Under the pieces are notes generated by a model, which saw only the letters and a program-made list of their open reading frames with translations, was not told the origin of the DNA and did not search any database. Positions 9,986 to 20,252 of a DNA stretch of 64,000 nt are shown here, in pieces. This DNA is from Prorocentrum cordatum. Lineage: Eukaryota; Sar; Dinophyceae; Prorocentrales; Prorocentraceae. Within the stretch, counting starts at the first letter, position 1; the number at the start of each line of letters is the position of its first letter. Position numbers and translations under genes: made by a program. The stretch is taken from contig CAUYUJ010017971.1 in NCBI GenBank assembly GCA_963575745.1, positions 95,069 through 159,068 of the forward strand, in the 5' to 3' direction.

Positions 9986-10554
9986 CCAATCTGAAAAGGC
10001 CCACGTCGCGGAGTAAAAAGGCGACGCCAGAAGTGAGGGGACATCGGCGGCGCCCGCGCGGGCGGCCTCTCCGCGGCGGCCCGCGGGCACTCGTAGAAGA
10101 ACGACGAGCCATACACAAGTGCTGGGCGTCGCGGCCACGCGCGCGGCGGCGCGGCATGGCAAGCCCACGGGTGAGCGAGAGAAGCGCGGACGGGCAATCA
10201 CACAACATTTAATACTGTATCGTTGACGTGCAGCCTGTTTGAAGCCTCTGGCGTCTCGGGATACTCAGAAGGCGATGCTGAAGGCTCCTGAGGGGCGTCA
10301 CGAGTAGGTGCCTCTTGAGAGAAGGCCGCGCGCATCATTGGCTCCATGACGCTGGCGCTGTGGAGGCGCAGTCGTGCCACCGTCGGCGTGACGGCGCCAC
10401 TGATGCGCCACTCCTTGATGAAAGTCATGACTGCCCTGTCTGCTTCGCCGCGGGGCGACGGCGGCGTTGGAGTGCGCGCCCGCTCCTCCATGAGCGCCTC
10501 CAGCGCCGTGGACGGCGCCCGCGGTGGAGGGGCACCATAGGCCGCGCAACAGGT

Positions 10555-11712
10555 TCAGCCCTTCGCTTGCTGGAACGATACAAACGGGGGCGCACGGGGG
10601 CACGGGCGTAGACATCGCAGGCGAACGGCGACAAAGGCGCGATGGAGGAGGCGATGGGCTGCGCGACCGAGCGGATTGAGCCCGAAGCTGCCCTTTTCCC
10701 TCCCAGCCGCACATTCTAGTCGTCTCCTCCAACTGACTCCTCCACAGGGCGGAAACATAGGAGGCATCGCGGGCGCCGACGCGCGCGCGGAGGCCGTGCC
10801 TTCGGGCGCTCTGACGAAGGCGTCTCTGACCGCCCGCGACGCGCTGGGCGGCCTTTGGACCTGGGCGCGGGGCGCACTGGTGCTCGACCGGGCGCCTTGC
10901 GCGGCCGCGACTCTGATGAGTGCGCCCGCCGGGGGATGACGCGGGCGCCCCCTGTCGGCTGCCACGGCGGCGGCGTCGGAGGCCCAGGAGGCCCCCCCCC
11001 CCCGACGCGCGGCCCGCGCGCGCGGCAGCGGGTGGCCACCAGCGCGCAGCGGCACGCGTTGAAACGGCGCGCGCGGACCCGCTGGCGGACGAGCCTCGCG
11101 GCGGGGCTCCGAGCGCCAGGGCCGGCCGGCGCGCGAGCCTGCTAATTGGGAAAAAGGCAGCGGGCCCATCTGCGGCATTCCTTGCCGTCGCCAACTGATG
11201 TCATACATCTTGCACCCATGCACACACGTGCCTTCTATGCGTACATCTGCACCAAAATGCGCCAACGACCATGCCTGGTCTGCCCCGCCGCAACACGCTT
11301 CCAAACCACGGCGCACACGACGGCGAACCTCCCGAACATGGCGAGGATGAAGAAGGATGTTTGGTCCGGGGAGCTGCAGCACGGCACAGTCCTGATCGCT
11401 GTTCATTGCAGGTCTAAGCAACTGGCGCCCCTGGCCTGACAGCACGGCGAGTGCGCCAGCCGCGCCCAGGGCGACGGCGCACACGTCGCGCACCCACGCC
11501 AGAAGGAGCCACCAGTTACTCCACGGAAAGCAGACCCGTCGATGCCCCCCATCGACGAGCCCATCGGCTACCATGCCCCACGTATATTCCCAGCTCTGGG
11601 CCGACAGTAGACCCGAGCAAAGGAGGTCGCGCAACCAGAGCACACGCGGCAATAACGAGCGTTCTGCAATGGGTTTTGGTCTTGTAGTCGCGACGGGCGT
11701 GACCGCGCCCAT
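10555..11712 (-). CDS. Unrecognised 385-residue reading frame, possibly retroelement-derived
   Basis: The longest frame outside simple repeat in this part. The N-terminal half (residues 1-190) has ordinary complexity: a hydrophobic segment starting WSNWWLLLAWVRD (about 65-90) that could span a membrane, then LQLPGPNILLHPRHV and a RRVRRGLEACCGG stretch, then WSLAHFGADVRIEGTCVHG. The C-terminal half is Ala/Arg/Pro-rich and is probably read-through of GC-rich DNA. I do not recognise the family. The position beside decayed retroelements suggests a gag-like or other retroelement region, but that is inference. No splice signals or promoter are evident. Confidence 0.35.
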   Translation of the reverse strand: MGAVTPVATTRPKPIAERSLLPRVLWLRDLLCSGLLSAQSWEYTWGMVADGLVDGGHRRVCFPWSNWWLLLAWVRDVCAVALGAAGALAVLSGQGRQLLRPAMNSDQDCAVLQLPGPNILLHPRHVREVRRRVRRGLEACCGGADQAWSLAHFGADVRIEGTCVHGCKMYDISWRRQGMPQMGPLPFSQLAGSRAGRPWRSEPRREARPPAGPRAPFQRVPLRAGGHPLPRARAARRGGGASWASDAAAVAADRGRPRHPPAGALIRVAAAQGARSSTSAPRAQVQRPPSASRAVRDAFVRAPEGTASARASAPAMPPMFPPCGGVSWRRRLECAAGREKGSFGLNPLGRAAHRLLHRAFVAVRLRCLRPCPRAPPFVSFQQAKG

Positions 11713-12109
11713 TGAATCCAGGCAGAGTTATACTCTCAGCGCAAGTGGCTGCCGGTCGTCTCGTCTGCGTCGAACGGCCAGGGAAACCGCGCGAGCGTTC
11801 GATCACCTCGCGGAGTGTGGCGGCTACAGCGAGGCCGCGATCAGTCGAGCGATTCAGCCATCAGCTCACTTGCCAAGGAGAGACGCGTCACCGTCTTGCG
11901 GACGCCACACTGCCAGTCCAGCAGGCGGCACGCCTGTCTGGCCAACGAACGCCGATCGGCATCCACGCCCATGGCGCCAACGCGCAGAAAGGTAGCTCCT
12001 CGGAGCGAGCGTCCTGCGCCAACACCTTCAATATGTTGTCACCTGAACGCTGCGCCACTGTGCACTTCTAACTTGCCTGCGCAGCGCATCTGCGAATAAT
12101 GGACCCTCA
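11713..12109. other. Complex sequence, nothing recognised
   Basis: Non-repetitive GC-rich DNA between the 385-residue frame and the RT-like relic. It may be the 5' part of the LINE-like relic, but no motif supports this. Confidence 0.4.
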
Positions 12110-12353
12110 GTGGCAATGCCAGAGGCCAGAGCCCATCTGACTAAGGGGTTGAACCCGCGCACGTGGCCGCGCGACGGAACTGCCGCGAGGCGGAGGAGTG
12201 CCACCGCGCAAATAGGGAAGCTAATCCGCGCAATGAGGTCGAAGGCCGAGGCCATGAGCAGGCCGAGACACCGTTTGGCTAAACCTTCAAGCTCAGAACT
12301 GGCCTGGCCAACGATCACAGCTCTGCCGATTGGCTTGAGGGCCTGCAATCGAT

Positions 12354-12800
12354 TTGATCAGGCGCATGCCCACCGTCGCGCGCGGGCAAGCGTCGCACCC
12401 CGCGGCGCGCGAAGGTCCCTTCGCTGATGTCCAGCTCACCTTCGCGAGCGACATCTTCCAGGCACTGACGTCGCTTGGCCTCCTCATGAGGCAGCCCTGC
12501 TTCTTGATGCCATCAACGCGTCCGGCGGCCAGGAGCCCGAACTCGCCATCTCGATGGTCGACGATGCACTGGTCGTCGCCCAGTGCGGGAATGGCGCGGC
12601 ACATGTTGTTAGTGATCTTAGTAAGCTTGATGGACCAGCACCTCGGCGCGCCCTTGCAGCCTGCGCCTAGATTATCCATGCGGAGGGCCTCAAGTGCCGG
12701 GTCGAAATTAGCGCACTATTTTTTCCTTCTCAGGACTGCCCGGGCGTCGGGGTAGAGCTCGAAGTTAGGGTCGCGTTACTCTTCGCCCGCGGCCTTCGCG
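12354..12800 (+). pseudogene. LINE-type reverse transcriptase relic (motifs B-C)
   Basis: In one + frame REGPFADVQLTFASDIFQA (about 12,410-12,465) resembles the GxPFADxxF segment before the catalytic box of dinoflagellate LINE reverse transcriptases. In the next + frame ELAISMVDDALVVAQ (about 12,540-12,584) fits the catalytic xxDD box C, where both Asp are kept. The two lie at the expected distance but in different frames, so a frameshift separates them; a stop follows at about 12,670, before a weak EGLKCRVEIS continuation. The enzyme family copies element RNA at the target site. A partial, inactive copy. The assignment rests on two short motifs. Confidence 0.5.
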
Positions 12801-13559
12801 AGTTCCCAGCGGCCGACTCACTTCAAAATGACCTTCTTGACACGCCGCGGGTCGATAGCCCATCCTCGGCAAGATTCCTCAGAGAAGATCACTCGGGCGA
12901 GAGCCGCGATAGGGCGCCGGCCCACGCGGCGACGAGATAGGCGTCAACGTCCCCGACGACTCGAAATGTCAGCCCCATACGGATCCCCCACACTCTTCGC
13001 GCAAGGTCTGTTTTACTTCGCGTCCACGTCCACTTGCCTACCCACCTGCAACCAAGGATGTCGCACGCCCCTCGGCGCGGGCGCCGCGGGAAGCAGATGG
13101 GGTCCACCCATGCTTGGAGCTCATGGAGCACAACTGCGGTCACTGCTGCCGCGTGCTCTCGGAACTCGCCGGGGATGAGTCAGTCGGCGCCAAGTTCAAC
13201 TGCAACCTTCTTAGACCATGCCATGTAGACGCGCGCGCTGTCCGTCTGGGACGGGATGGTCTTGGATAGATATGCGCATTTCATCCAGGGCTAACATCTC
13301 CATGCAAGCGCCACCGTTCTCGTCGACCTCGACGGCCTCCGACACAGGTCGCGGCGGCGCTGACGCACCTCTTCGGAAATTGCGCGCGGCGGTGGACATT
13401 GGGGGGGGTCGGTTGAGGTCTGGCGCCCAATATTTCTCCTAGCCGAGCCAAACCTGTCGATTGAACGCCCTGAATAGCTGCCCGTTTGTCGCGCACCAGG
13501 GAGGCCCGCCACGCGGCGTCGACCAGGCGTTCATTGCACTGGGAGCCCCCATCGGATCC

Positions 13560-14090
13560 CTCGTCGATGGTCGATAGCCCCCGTCTTCGCGAGCGGACTC
13601 GTCTGGGCGCGCGCTGGCTTCCAGGAGGCCGGCACCGCTTTTTACCATATCCGCTACCTGGAGCTCATCCTCCACGAGATCTCCGAAGCTGCGCCCAGCT
13701 ACCTCACCTAGGGCGCACGGGAGACAGCGCATCCTGCTGCGGTTTGGACCGAGGTGCTCAAGGACGCTCAACCGGCCGGCCGCGGTGCTCCAGCCAGTCT
13801 GCGACGCGGCCTGCGATCGACCAGGAGCGAGCCGTCGCGACTGTCTTCTGTCGCGACACGGCCCAGACTGCGGCCTACTTGGACGGCCGCAACACTGCCG
13901 GGTTTTCACGCATTCCTGGCCAAATTTCCGAGGCCAAGCGCCACTTGGCGCCGGGCACCGGCAACGGCGGCGACCGCGCCGGCGACGGCAAGGCCAAAAG
14001 GTTGAAGCCTCTTCGCAGCGAGCGAAGCTCAAGATGCATGGCTGGAAAAGAACCGCCATCCATGCCTGACCGCGGGGCGTCGTAGGCTGC
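13560..14090 (+). pseudogene. Possible downstream part of the LINE-like relic
   Basis: Frames on + contain AGFQEAGTAFYHIRYLELIL (about 13,612-13,672) and, further on, a PGFHAFLAKFPRPSATWRR stretch (about 13,905-13,960). These resemble the weakly conserved region after RT in dinoflagellate LINE polyproteins, but similarity is loose and several frameshifts are needed. The intervening 12,800-13,560 shows no clear motif. Low confidence. Confidence 0.25.
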
Positions 14091-14189
14091 CTCGCAACGC
14101 CGCAAACCAGTCCACCGACGTCAATGAACCGTCGCGCGTCGCCGAGACTGCGCGGCCGCGCGGCGCCTCGGTAGCTGGCGGTTACTTGG

Positions 14190-14417
14190 GCGCCCGAGTT
14201 ATCCGGGGCAACTCGGGCCTGGGGTAACTCGGGTTCAGATTCCCGAAAAAACGAACCCGAGTTAGCCCTGACCCGAGTTACCCCTGATGATTCGGGGCTC
14301 TGGGCGCCCGAGTTATCCGGGGTAACTCGGGCCCGGGGTAACTCGGGTTCGGATTCCCGAAAAAACAAACCCGAGTTATCCCTGACCCGAGTTACCCCTG
14401 ATGATTCGGGGCTCTGA
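14190..14417. repeat. Two tandem 114-bp units made of alternating palindromes
   Basis: Two near-identical units begin at 14,190 and 14,304. Each contains CCCGAGTTA, TCCGGGG, TAACTCGGG as an inverted repeat with a 7-base loop, followed by GGGTAACTCGGGTT and its partner AACCCGAGTTA further on, so the octamer CCCGAGTT occurs in alternating orientation about five times per unit. The few differences between units indicate a recent duplication. Confidence 0.9.
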
Positions 14418-14444
14418 GTTACAGCGCAGGCCCACTCCGCGCGC

Positions 14445-15700
14445 TCATATCCTTGGTGGATGGGGCTCGCCAGAAGATATCGAATTCGTCCGGCTTCTTA
14501 TCCAGGGCCCGCCCTGACATTGTGGATTTGGTTTCGAGGCGCGGCTAATTCGCGCGATGGTCGATGCGCGCGCGATCCGTTGCAAGGCGATCTCTCGCAA
14601 CTGGCGCGGGTTGCGTGCCAACCCAGCCACGTCGTCTGGGAGCGCTAACATGTCTGGCAAGATCCGCGGTTGTCGGCCGAATCTGGCGCCGCATGGCGCG
14701 CCCCCCCCCCCCCCCCCCCCCCAATGGGATATCAAAGACCTGCCTGCAAACGCAACCTCCGCACGCACATCGAGAATACTAACGCGCAAGCACTCATGCC
14801 GCCGCTGTTCGCTTACACAGCGCATGACGCGTCGTAGGATAGCACCGAATCGTTCGATCATTCGGGCGCGCTGAACAAGGGCTCGGCCTCGGGCCGTGTC
14901 AGACGAAGAATGATTTATCTTAAGTTCCAAGAATGCCACACACGCCATCAACGACAAAGGTCTTGAATGGTCCGGAGGGCGAGATCCAGCACGAGAGAAC
15001 GCCATAACACAAGCGTTTAGAAGATCGACGCCCTGCATCGCTGGAATCCCCCTCAAGCTGCCATGCTGCGTGCCATCGGTCGGCTTGATCGACCACGTGC
15101 CAGATCGGACACTGTCAGAGGAAGAAGATGCCCCCTTCGACTGCTTGATCGGGATCTGTGGCCAGCTCGACCGACGGAGGGATCTGGGACGCGTTGCTTG
15201 CCGAGGCCCGGCATTCGCGGCATGCGTCTACCACGCCTGCGAACACCTGCATGACATTGCTCGGGCATCGGACTGCCATCAAACGACTTATCATTTGAAT
15301 CCGTGTGGCGTGCCTGAGACGCATATGCAGTTTGCGTATCTCGCGTCGAATTCGCGATGCACCGCCGGATCGTAACATGCGCAAGCTCTGAGTGACATCG
15401 CAGCCTGTCCAATCCTCTGGCGCATGGCCCCGCGCAGCGTCCACCATTCGTGGTTGTGGTCGAAAAGACCTAGCGGTTCGGGGCGCTGCAGGGTCAGGTG
15501 GCGGCGGTGGTTCGTCGCTTTCAAACATGTCGTCACGTACGGGTGCTGGTAGTGCTGGGTCGTCGACTGGGCCTCGATCTGGAGGAGGCCCGTCGGTGTC
15601 AGGACTCAACTGTGACCCAGGAACTCCTGCCAAAGGATCTTGAGACTGCTGCACGCGTGCCTCGCGGGTGAACGATCCATGTTGGCTGGTGCGGCGCTCT
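14445..15700 (-). pseudogene. Ty1/copia-type integrase relic
   Basis: Two minus-strand frames together show integrase order. In the first (15,654 down to 15,115) residues 109-148 carry an HHCC zinc finger: LHMRLRH (His110, His115) and CRECRAS (Cys145, Cys148), the pre-integrase module of copia Pol. In the second (15,056 down to 14,445) MIERFGAILRR (66-76) matches the segment with the catalytic Glu, and FGRQPRILPDMLALPDD (126-142) matches the conserved region after the core. The Asp-bearing part between them is broken by frame changes. Between the Glu segment and FGRQP a poly-C run of about 22 bases (14,700-14,721) reads as poly-Gly. The family integrates cDNA of LTR retrotransposons. No LTR, RT or protease was found beside it, so this is an isolated fragment. 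Confidence 0.7.
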
Positions 15701-15839
15701 TGGACAGCCCTGTATGGTTCGTCGAGCCAGCGGCATCGTCCTGGCCGCTTGGCGCGGTCAAGGTGAGCTCCATCTCGCGGCGTGTCGCGCGTACACCCTG
15801 GGCATGAATATGGTGATTCAACGTATGGTGGGATTGCGC
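15700..15839. other. Junction between copia relic and minisatellite
   Basis: Short complex stretch with no motif recognised. Confidence 0.4.
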
Positions 15840-16220
15840 ACTCTCGGTCTGGGGCCGTCTTGGAGTTCGCTTGTGTGCCCTCTTGGGCAGCTCCTGGGGC
15901 CTTCTTGGGACTGTCTTGGGGGGCCAGTTGGGGCTCCGTTGGGCCGTCTGGGGCCCGTCCCGTGCCACCTTCGGGCCCTTTTGGGCCGTCGTGGTGCCCA
16001 CTTCGGGGCCTCTCGGGCCGTCCTAGGGCGATCTCGGAAGGACCTGGGACCGTGTGGGGCCGCCCGGCCCCGTGGGGCCGTCATCGAGGCCCTCGCAGGC
16101 CGTATGCGGAGCCTTCTGGCCAGTCTTCGGTCCCCCCTTGGGCCGACATGGGTGTCCGGGGGCCGTCTGGGGCCGGCTTGGAACCACATGGGGAGCCCGC
16201 TGGCGCCCAGAGGCGCGGGA
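15840..16220. repeat. Degenerate TTGGGGCCGTC minisatellite
   Basis: About 380 bases of short units such as CTTGGGG, GGGCCGTC, TTGGGGCTCC and GGGGCCC at about 10-base spacing, sometimes organised in roughly 30-base steps. Translates to periodic Gly/Pro/Leu/Trp peptides on +. It directly follows the PPR fragment on that fragment's strand and is read through by its frame. Confidence 0.8.
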
Positions 16221-16534
16221 GAATCACGCAACGCTGGCCTGCTTCGCCCGCGCTTCGCCCGCGTTTCGCCCAGAATTGTCGTACAGAGGATGTCGGGTTC
16301 AAGCCTCGACTCCCACATCGCACTGAGCACCGACAGTGCGTGTTGCAATTGCCCGCCTTTCCTGCATACGCTGGTAGTCGCCGCGTAGTGGCCGGGGAAG
16401 AGTTGCACACCTAACTGAATTCCTTCGCGTAGCAACCGCAGTGCTGCGCACCATTGCTTTGTCCGGCCACACTTCTTGATTGACACCTCGAAAGTAAGAG
16501 CGCTTTCTCGAGACCCTCCACAAATGTCTGGCAT
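16221..16534 (-). pseudogene. PPR-protein retrogene fragment
   Basis: The minus-strand frame from Met at 16,534 starts MPDICGGSRESALTFEV. It then carries pentatricopeptide units: TKQWCAALRLLREGIQLGV (about residues 25-43), then GGQLQHALSVLSAMWES (60-76) with RLEPDILCTTILGE (77-90). The 35-residue helix-turn-helix PPR family binds organellar RNA for processing, editing or stability. Only about two units remain before the frame enters the GGGGCC minisatellite, whereas functional members have many. Four spliced-leader relics lie 25-95 bases upstream of the Met, so this is a reverse-transcribed mRNA copy. No stop after the last PPR unit is part of a normal gene end. Chosen start: first Met after the leader relics. 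Confidence 0.75.
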
Positions 16535-16559
16535 CCTTAAATATGTGGCATCACGCCGG

Positions 16560-16606
16560 CTTGAGCCCGGTATGGTTTGAGCCTGGAACGCCTTGCGCCG
16601 AAATGG
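16560..16606 (-). other. Three truncated spliced-leader relics in tandem
   Basis: Downstream of the full leader on the minus strand come CCATTTCGGCGCAAG (16,592-16,606; 13 of 15 matches to leader positions 7-21), CGTTCCAGGCTCAAA (16,576-16,590; 9 of 15) and CCATACCGGGCTCAAG (16,560-16,575; one inserted base). Each starts where the leader's own internal AG would serve as acceptor for a new trans-splicing event. This is the pattern known from repeatedly retroposed dinoflagellate genes. Confidence 0.75.
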
Positions 16607-16627
16607 CTTGAGCCAAGATGGCTATGG
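16607..16627 (-). other. Relic dinoflagellate spliced leader (full length)
   Basis: Read on the minus strand, this 21-base site matches the dinoflagellate spliced-leader exon (CCGTAGCCATTTTGGC..., 21-22 nt) at 19 of 21 positions. The changes are G to A at position 3 and T to C at position 11. It ends with GGCTCAAG, the 3' end of the leader exon. No leader donor GT or snRNA-like downstream region follows; more leader relics follow instead, so it is a genomic imprint of a trans-spliced mRNA and not an SL RNA gene. Confidence 0.85.
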
Positions 16628-17232
16628 AGGAAGGGGGGGGAAGAGGCAGGGAGAATGAAGAGAGGGAGAAGGGGGGGAGAAAGAGGAGGAGAATGGAGAA
16701 GTGAAGATGGAGGGGGGTCTCAGATCACCACTTTTAGCGGCCTCCCCTTGGCCCCCTCAAGGGGAGCAAAGGGAGGAGGGGCTTGACGGAAAGAAAGAAG
16801 CTGATCGGGGCCATGAGAAACCCCGAAACCCTCCTAAGACCCTCCTCCTCCCCCTCCTCCTCCTCCTCCAAATCAGTATCCCTTCTCGTTGCGCCCTCTT
16901 CCATATCTTCCCCTCATTATGCTCCACCATCCCTCTCCTCCCTTCACTCACTCTCCTCCACCCCTCCCGCTTTATCCCCGCTCCAGGAAACCTAGAAAAA
17001 CCCGCCCAAAAACCCTTTATAGAAATACCGTAGAAATTCCATCATCCCCTCCTTATCCACCCACCCCACAGACACACACACACACACACATGCAGACACA
17101 CACACACACCACACCACCCACCAACCCACCCACCAACCCTTCGCACTCAACCTAGAAACCCCAGTCAAGAAACCTGAACCCTCCTCCACCCTTTCCTGCG
17201 TGGTTTCTTGCTCCTCCAGGTCGTCCTCCTCC
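16628..17232. other. GGGA and CA-rich low-complexity DNA, no gene
   Basis: Holds a GGGAGA-rich purine patch (16,630-16,710), a short CCT run (16,845-16,870) and an ACAC/CACCCACC run (17,070-17,140). Frames are short and featureless. Confidence 0.7.
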
Positions 17233-17321
17233 TCGTCCTTCACCGCCTCCTCCTCGTCCTCCTCCTCCTCCTCCCTTCTCCCTCCTCCTCCTCCTCCTCC
17301 TCCTCCTCCTCCTCCTCCTCC

Positions 17322-17371
<50 letters not shown>

Positions 17372-17582
17372 AGCAGCATCATCATAATCATCATCATAAT
17401 CATCATCAGCATCATCATCGTCATCATCAGCACCATCGTCCTCCTCCTCCTCCTCCTCATCGCCGTCATTATCAGCATCATCATCATCCGGCTCCTCCTC
17501 CTCACCTCCTCCTCCTCATCGACCTCCTCATCATCACCATCAGCATCATCATCACCATAATCAGCATCATCGTCAGCATCCG

Positions 17583-17639
<57 letters not shown>

Positions 17640-18122
17640 TAAACTCATCAGCAATATCATCATCACCATCATCACCATTATCATCATCAACGTCATACTC
17701 ATCCATAATAGCCACATCGTCATCATCAGCATCAGCGTCATGAGGATCACCATCACAATCAGAATCATCAGCATCAACATTATCAGAACCAGCATCAGCA
17801 TCATCAACATCATTATCAGCCGCAGCAGCATTATCACCATCAGCATCATCATCGTTAGCAGCATCATCATCGTCATCATCATCTTCATCAGCATCATCAC
17901 CATCATGATCAGCAGCATCAGCATCAGCATCATCATCGGCATCATCATCAGATTAATCGTCGTCTTCATCCGCATCCTCATCCTCCTCATCATCACCATC
18001 ATCATCACAAGCATCGTCAGCATCACCATCATCGCTATCAGCATCCCAATAATCAGCAGCCGCCTTATCATCAGCAGCAGCATGAGCATCAGTATCAGCG
18101 TCGGCATCATCAGCATGTTCAG

Positions 18123-18153
<31 letters not shown>

Positions 18154-18205
18154 AGCATCATCGCCACCAGTACCATCATCATCGCGATCGTCGTCAGCAT
18201 TAGCA
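17233..18205. repeat. CCT tract passing into long ATC/AGC repeat
   Basis: CCT (17,233-17,322) then about 880 bases of CAT/CAG triplets including a pure ATC run at about 17,580-17,637. Long open frames (poly-His, Ile, Met, Asp) are repeat translation. Confidence 0.95.
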
Positions 18206-18349
18206 TCACAAGCAAACGTAGTTCTTCCGCCCCTAACCACCAATGCTGAACACCCCGCAGAGCAGCCTAAAACAAGTCCCCGGTGACCGCTTTCTCCGTA
18301 TCCGCCCCCTCATTCTCCTCTTCCTCCTCCTCCTTCTCTTAAACATCAG

Positions 18350-18715
<366 letters not shown>

Positions 18716-18857
18716 TCCACATCCTCAACCATGAACCATGAGAGCGGTCTACGCATTCTGCCCATTCTCCCACCCCTCCTCCATCCTCCGCTTGATTATC
18801 TCCCTCATGTTTCCCCCCTCGCCCCCCCCCTACATTGAACACCCTCTAACCCACCTC

Positions 18858-18925
18858 CCTGCAGCATCCACACACATACACACACACACATACAGACACA
18901 CACACACACACACACTCGCGCGCGC
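18858..18925. repeat. CA dinucleotide run with CGCG end
   Basis: ACACACA/TACACACA run ending in CGCGCGCGC at about 18,918-18,927, an alternating purine-pyrimidine sequence of the Z-DNA-prone kind. Confidence 0.9.
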
Positions 18926-19094
18926 GCCATTTTCCTCGTATTCGCCGTCCCCCTCGTTTCCCCCATCGCTCCGTCTTTCTCTCGTCCTCCCCCTACTTCC
19001 ACTCCTTCCCCTCCTCCTACCCTTCTTCCTCCTAACCCACCGCCGCCTCCTCCCACATGCCCTCCTCTCCTCCTCTCCCCATCATCCTGATTCT

Positions 19095-19445
19095 CCCCTT
19101 GCCTCTCCTCCTCCTCCTCCTCCTCCTCCTCCTCCTCGTCCTCCTCCTTCTCCTCCTCCTCCTCCTCTTCTCCTCCTCCTCCTCCTCCTTCCTCCCTCCT
19201 CCTGCCTCTCCTCCTCCTCCCACTCCTCCTCCTTCTCCTCCTCCTCCTTCTCCCCCTTCTCCTCCTCCTCCTCTTCCTCCTCCTCCTCCTCATCATCCTG
19301 CTTCTTTCCTCCTCCTCCTCCTTCTCCCACTCCTGCTCCTCCTCCTCCTTCTCCTCCTCCTCCTTCTCCCCTTCCTGCTCCTCCTCCTTCTCCTCCTCCT
19401 CCTGCTCCTCCTCATCCTCCTCCTCCTCATTCTTCTCCTTCGCCT
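19095..19445. repeat. CCT/CTT polypyrimidine tract
   Basis: About 350 bases of CCTCCTCCT with CTTCTCC and CTGCTCC variants; immediately precedes the first family C element. Confidence 0.95.
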
Positions 19446-19465
19446 CGTCCTCGACCGCTTTTTCC

Positions 19466-20252
19466 CGACAACTTACTCCTCCCTGTCGCACTCCCAGACG
19501 TTTCGGTAGGGCGGGTCGGGCGGGTCGCTCAGAATTCCTCGCCATGTATGATCCGGAAGCGTGACATGTGGAACAGCTTCACTGATGGAGGCTCACCCTA
19601 GCGCCGCGCACATTCGTCTCAAAAGTTTGCGGCCGCTGCAAGGATGGAGGGCGGGTCCTGTTCAGAATGTGGCTGTCGCCTCAGCGCCACGCACATTCGT
19701 TTTTAGTTTGGAGGATGGAGGACGTGGCTCTCGCCTCAGCACCGCAAATCGCGACAGCTGAACTGATAGGACGGGTCCTTCTCACAATGTGGCTCACGCC
19801 GTAGCGGAGCGCACATTCGTCCGAATGGCTTGCAACAGCTGAAAAGATGGGGAGCGAGTCCTGTTCAAAATGTGGCTCTCGCCTTGGCACCGCGCACAAC
19901 CGCCCTAAAAGCTTACAACGGGTTCAAGGATTCGCCCGGCGGAGGTCCCAGGAATGGTGTTCTGGCGCGATCTAGGCTTCTCGAACTCAACAGCCTCACT
20001 GATTCGCAGCGCAGAGGGCCCAGGAATAGTGTTCTGGCACGGGTCAGGATTGACAGGGCGCAACAGACATCCTGACTCGCGACGCTGAAGTCTCAGAAAC
20101 GGCTTTCTGGCGCGATTGAGGATTATCGGACGGTTGTCTTGCAACAGGGCACTTCCCGCAATGAAAACAAGCTCTTGTATGGGACCTAACAAGAGGGGGC
20201 TTGGAGGGACGGCGTCTCGCAACATAACTGATGCGTATTGGCTTTAAGCTGG
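19466..20252 (+). repeat. Composite repeat family C, copy 1 (complete)
   Basis: Order of modules. Header starting ACTCCTCCCTGTCGCAC with GGGCGGGTC (19,466-19,560). Array A, about 80-bp units carrying GTGGCTCTCGCCT, AGCGCCGCGCACATTCGTC, a TTGCAACAGCT word and GATGGAGGGCGGGTC (to about 19,925). Array B, about 66-bp units carrying GGAATGGTGTTCTGGC and GCAACAGACATCCTG (to about 20,140). Tail with GGGGCTTGGAGGGA and TTGGCTTTAAGCTGGTCC (to 20,252). The tail is fused directly to CCT triplets (20,253-20,277). No coding function is apparent; periodic frames such as LAPRTFVS come from array A. Confidence 0.8.

Noticed and set aside
17200-18249. 350-residue frame of His/Ile repeats and matching Met/Asp frames on the other strand
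   Set aside because: Entirely CCT and ATC microsatellite translation.
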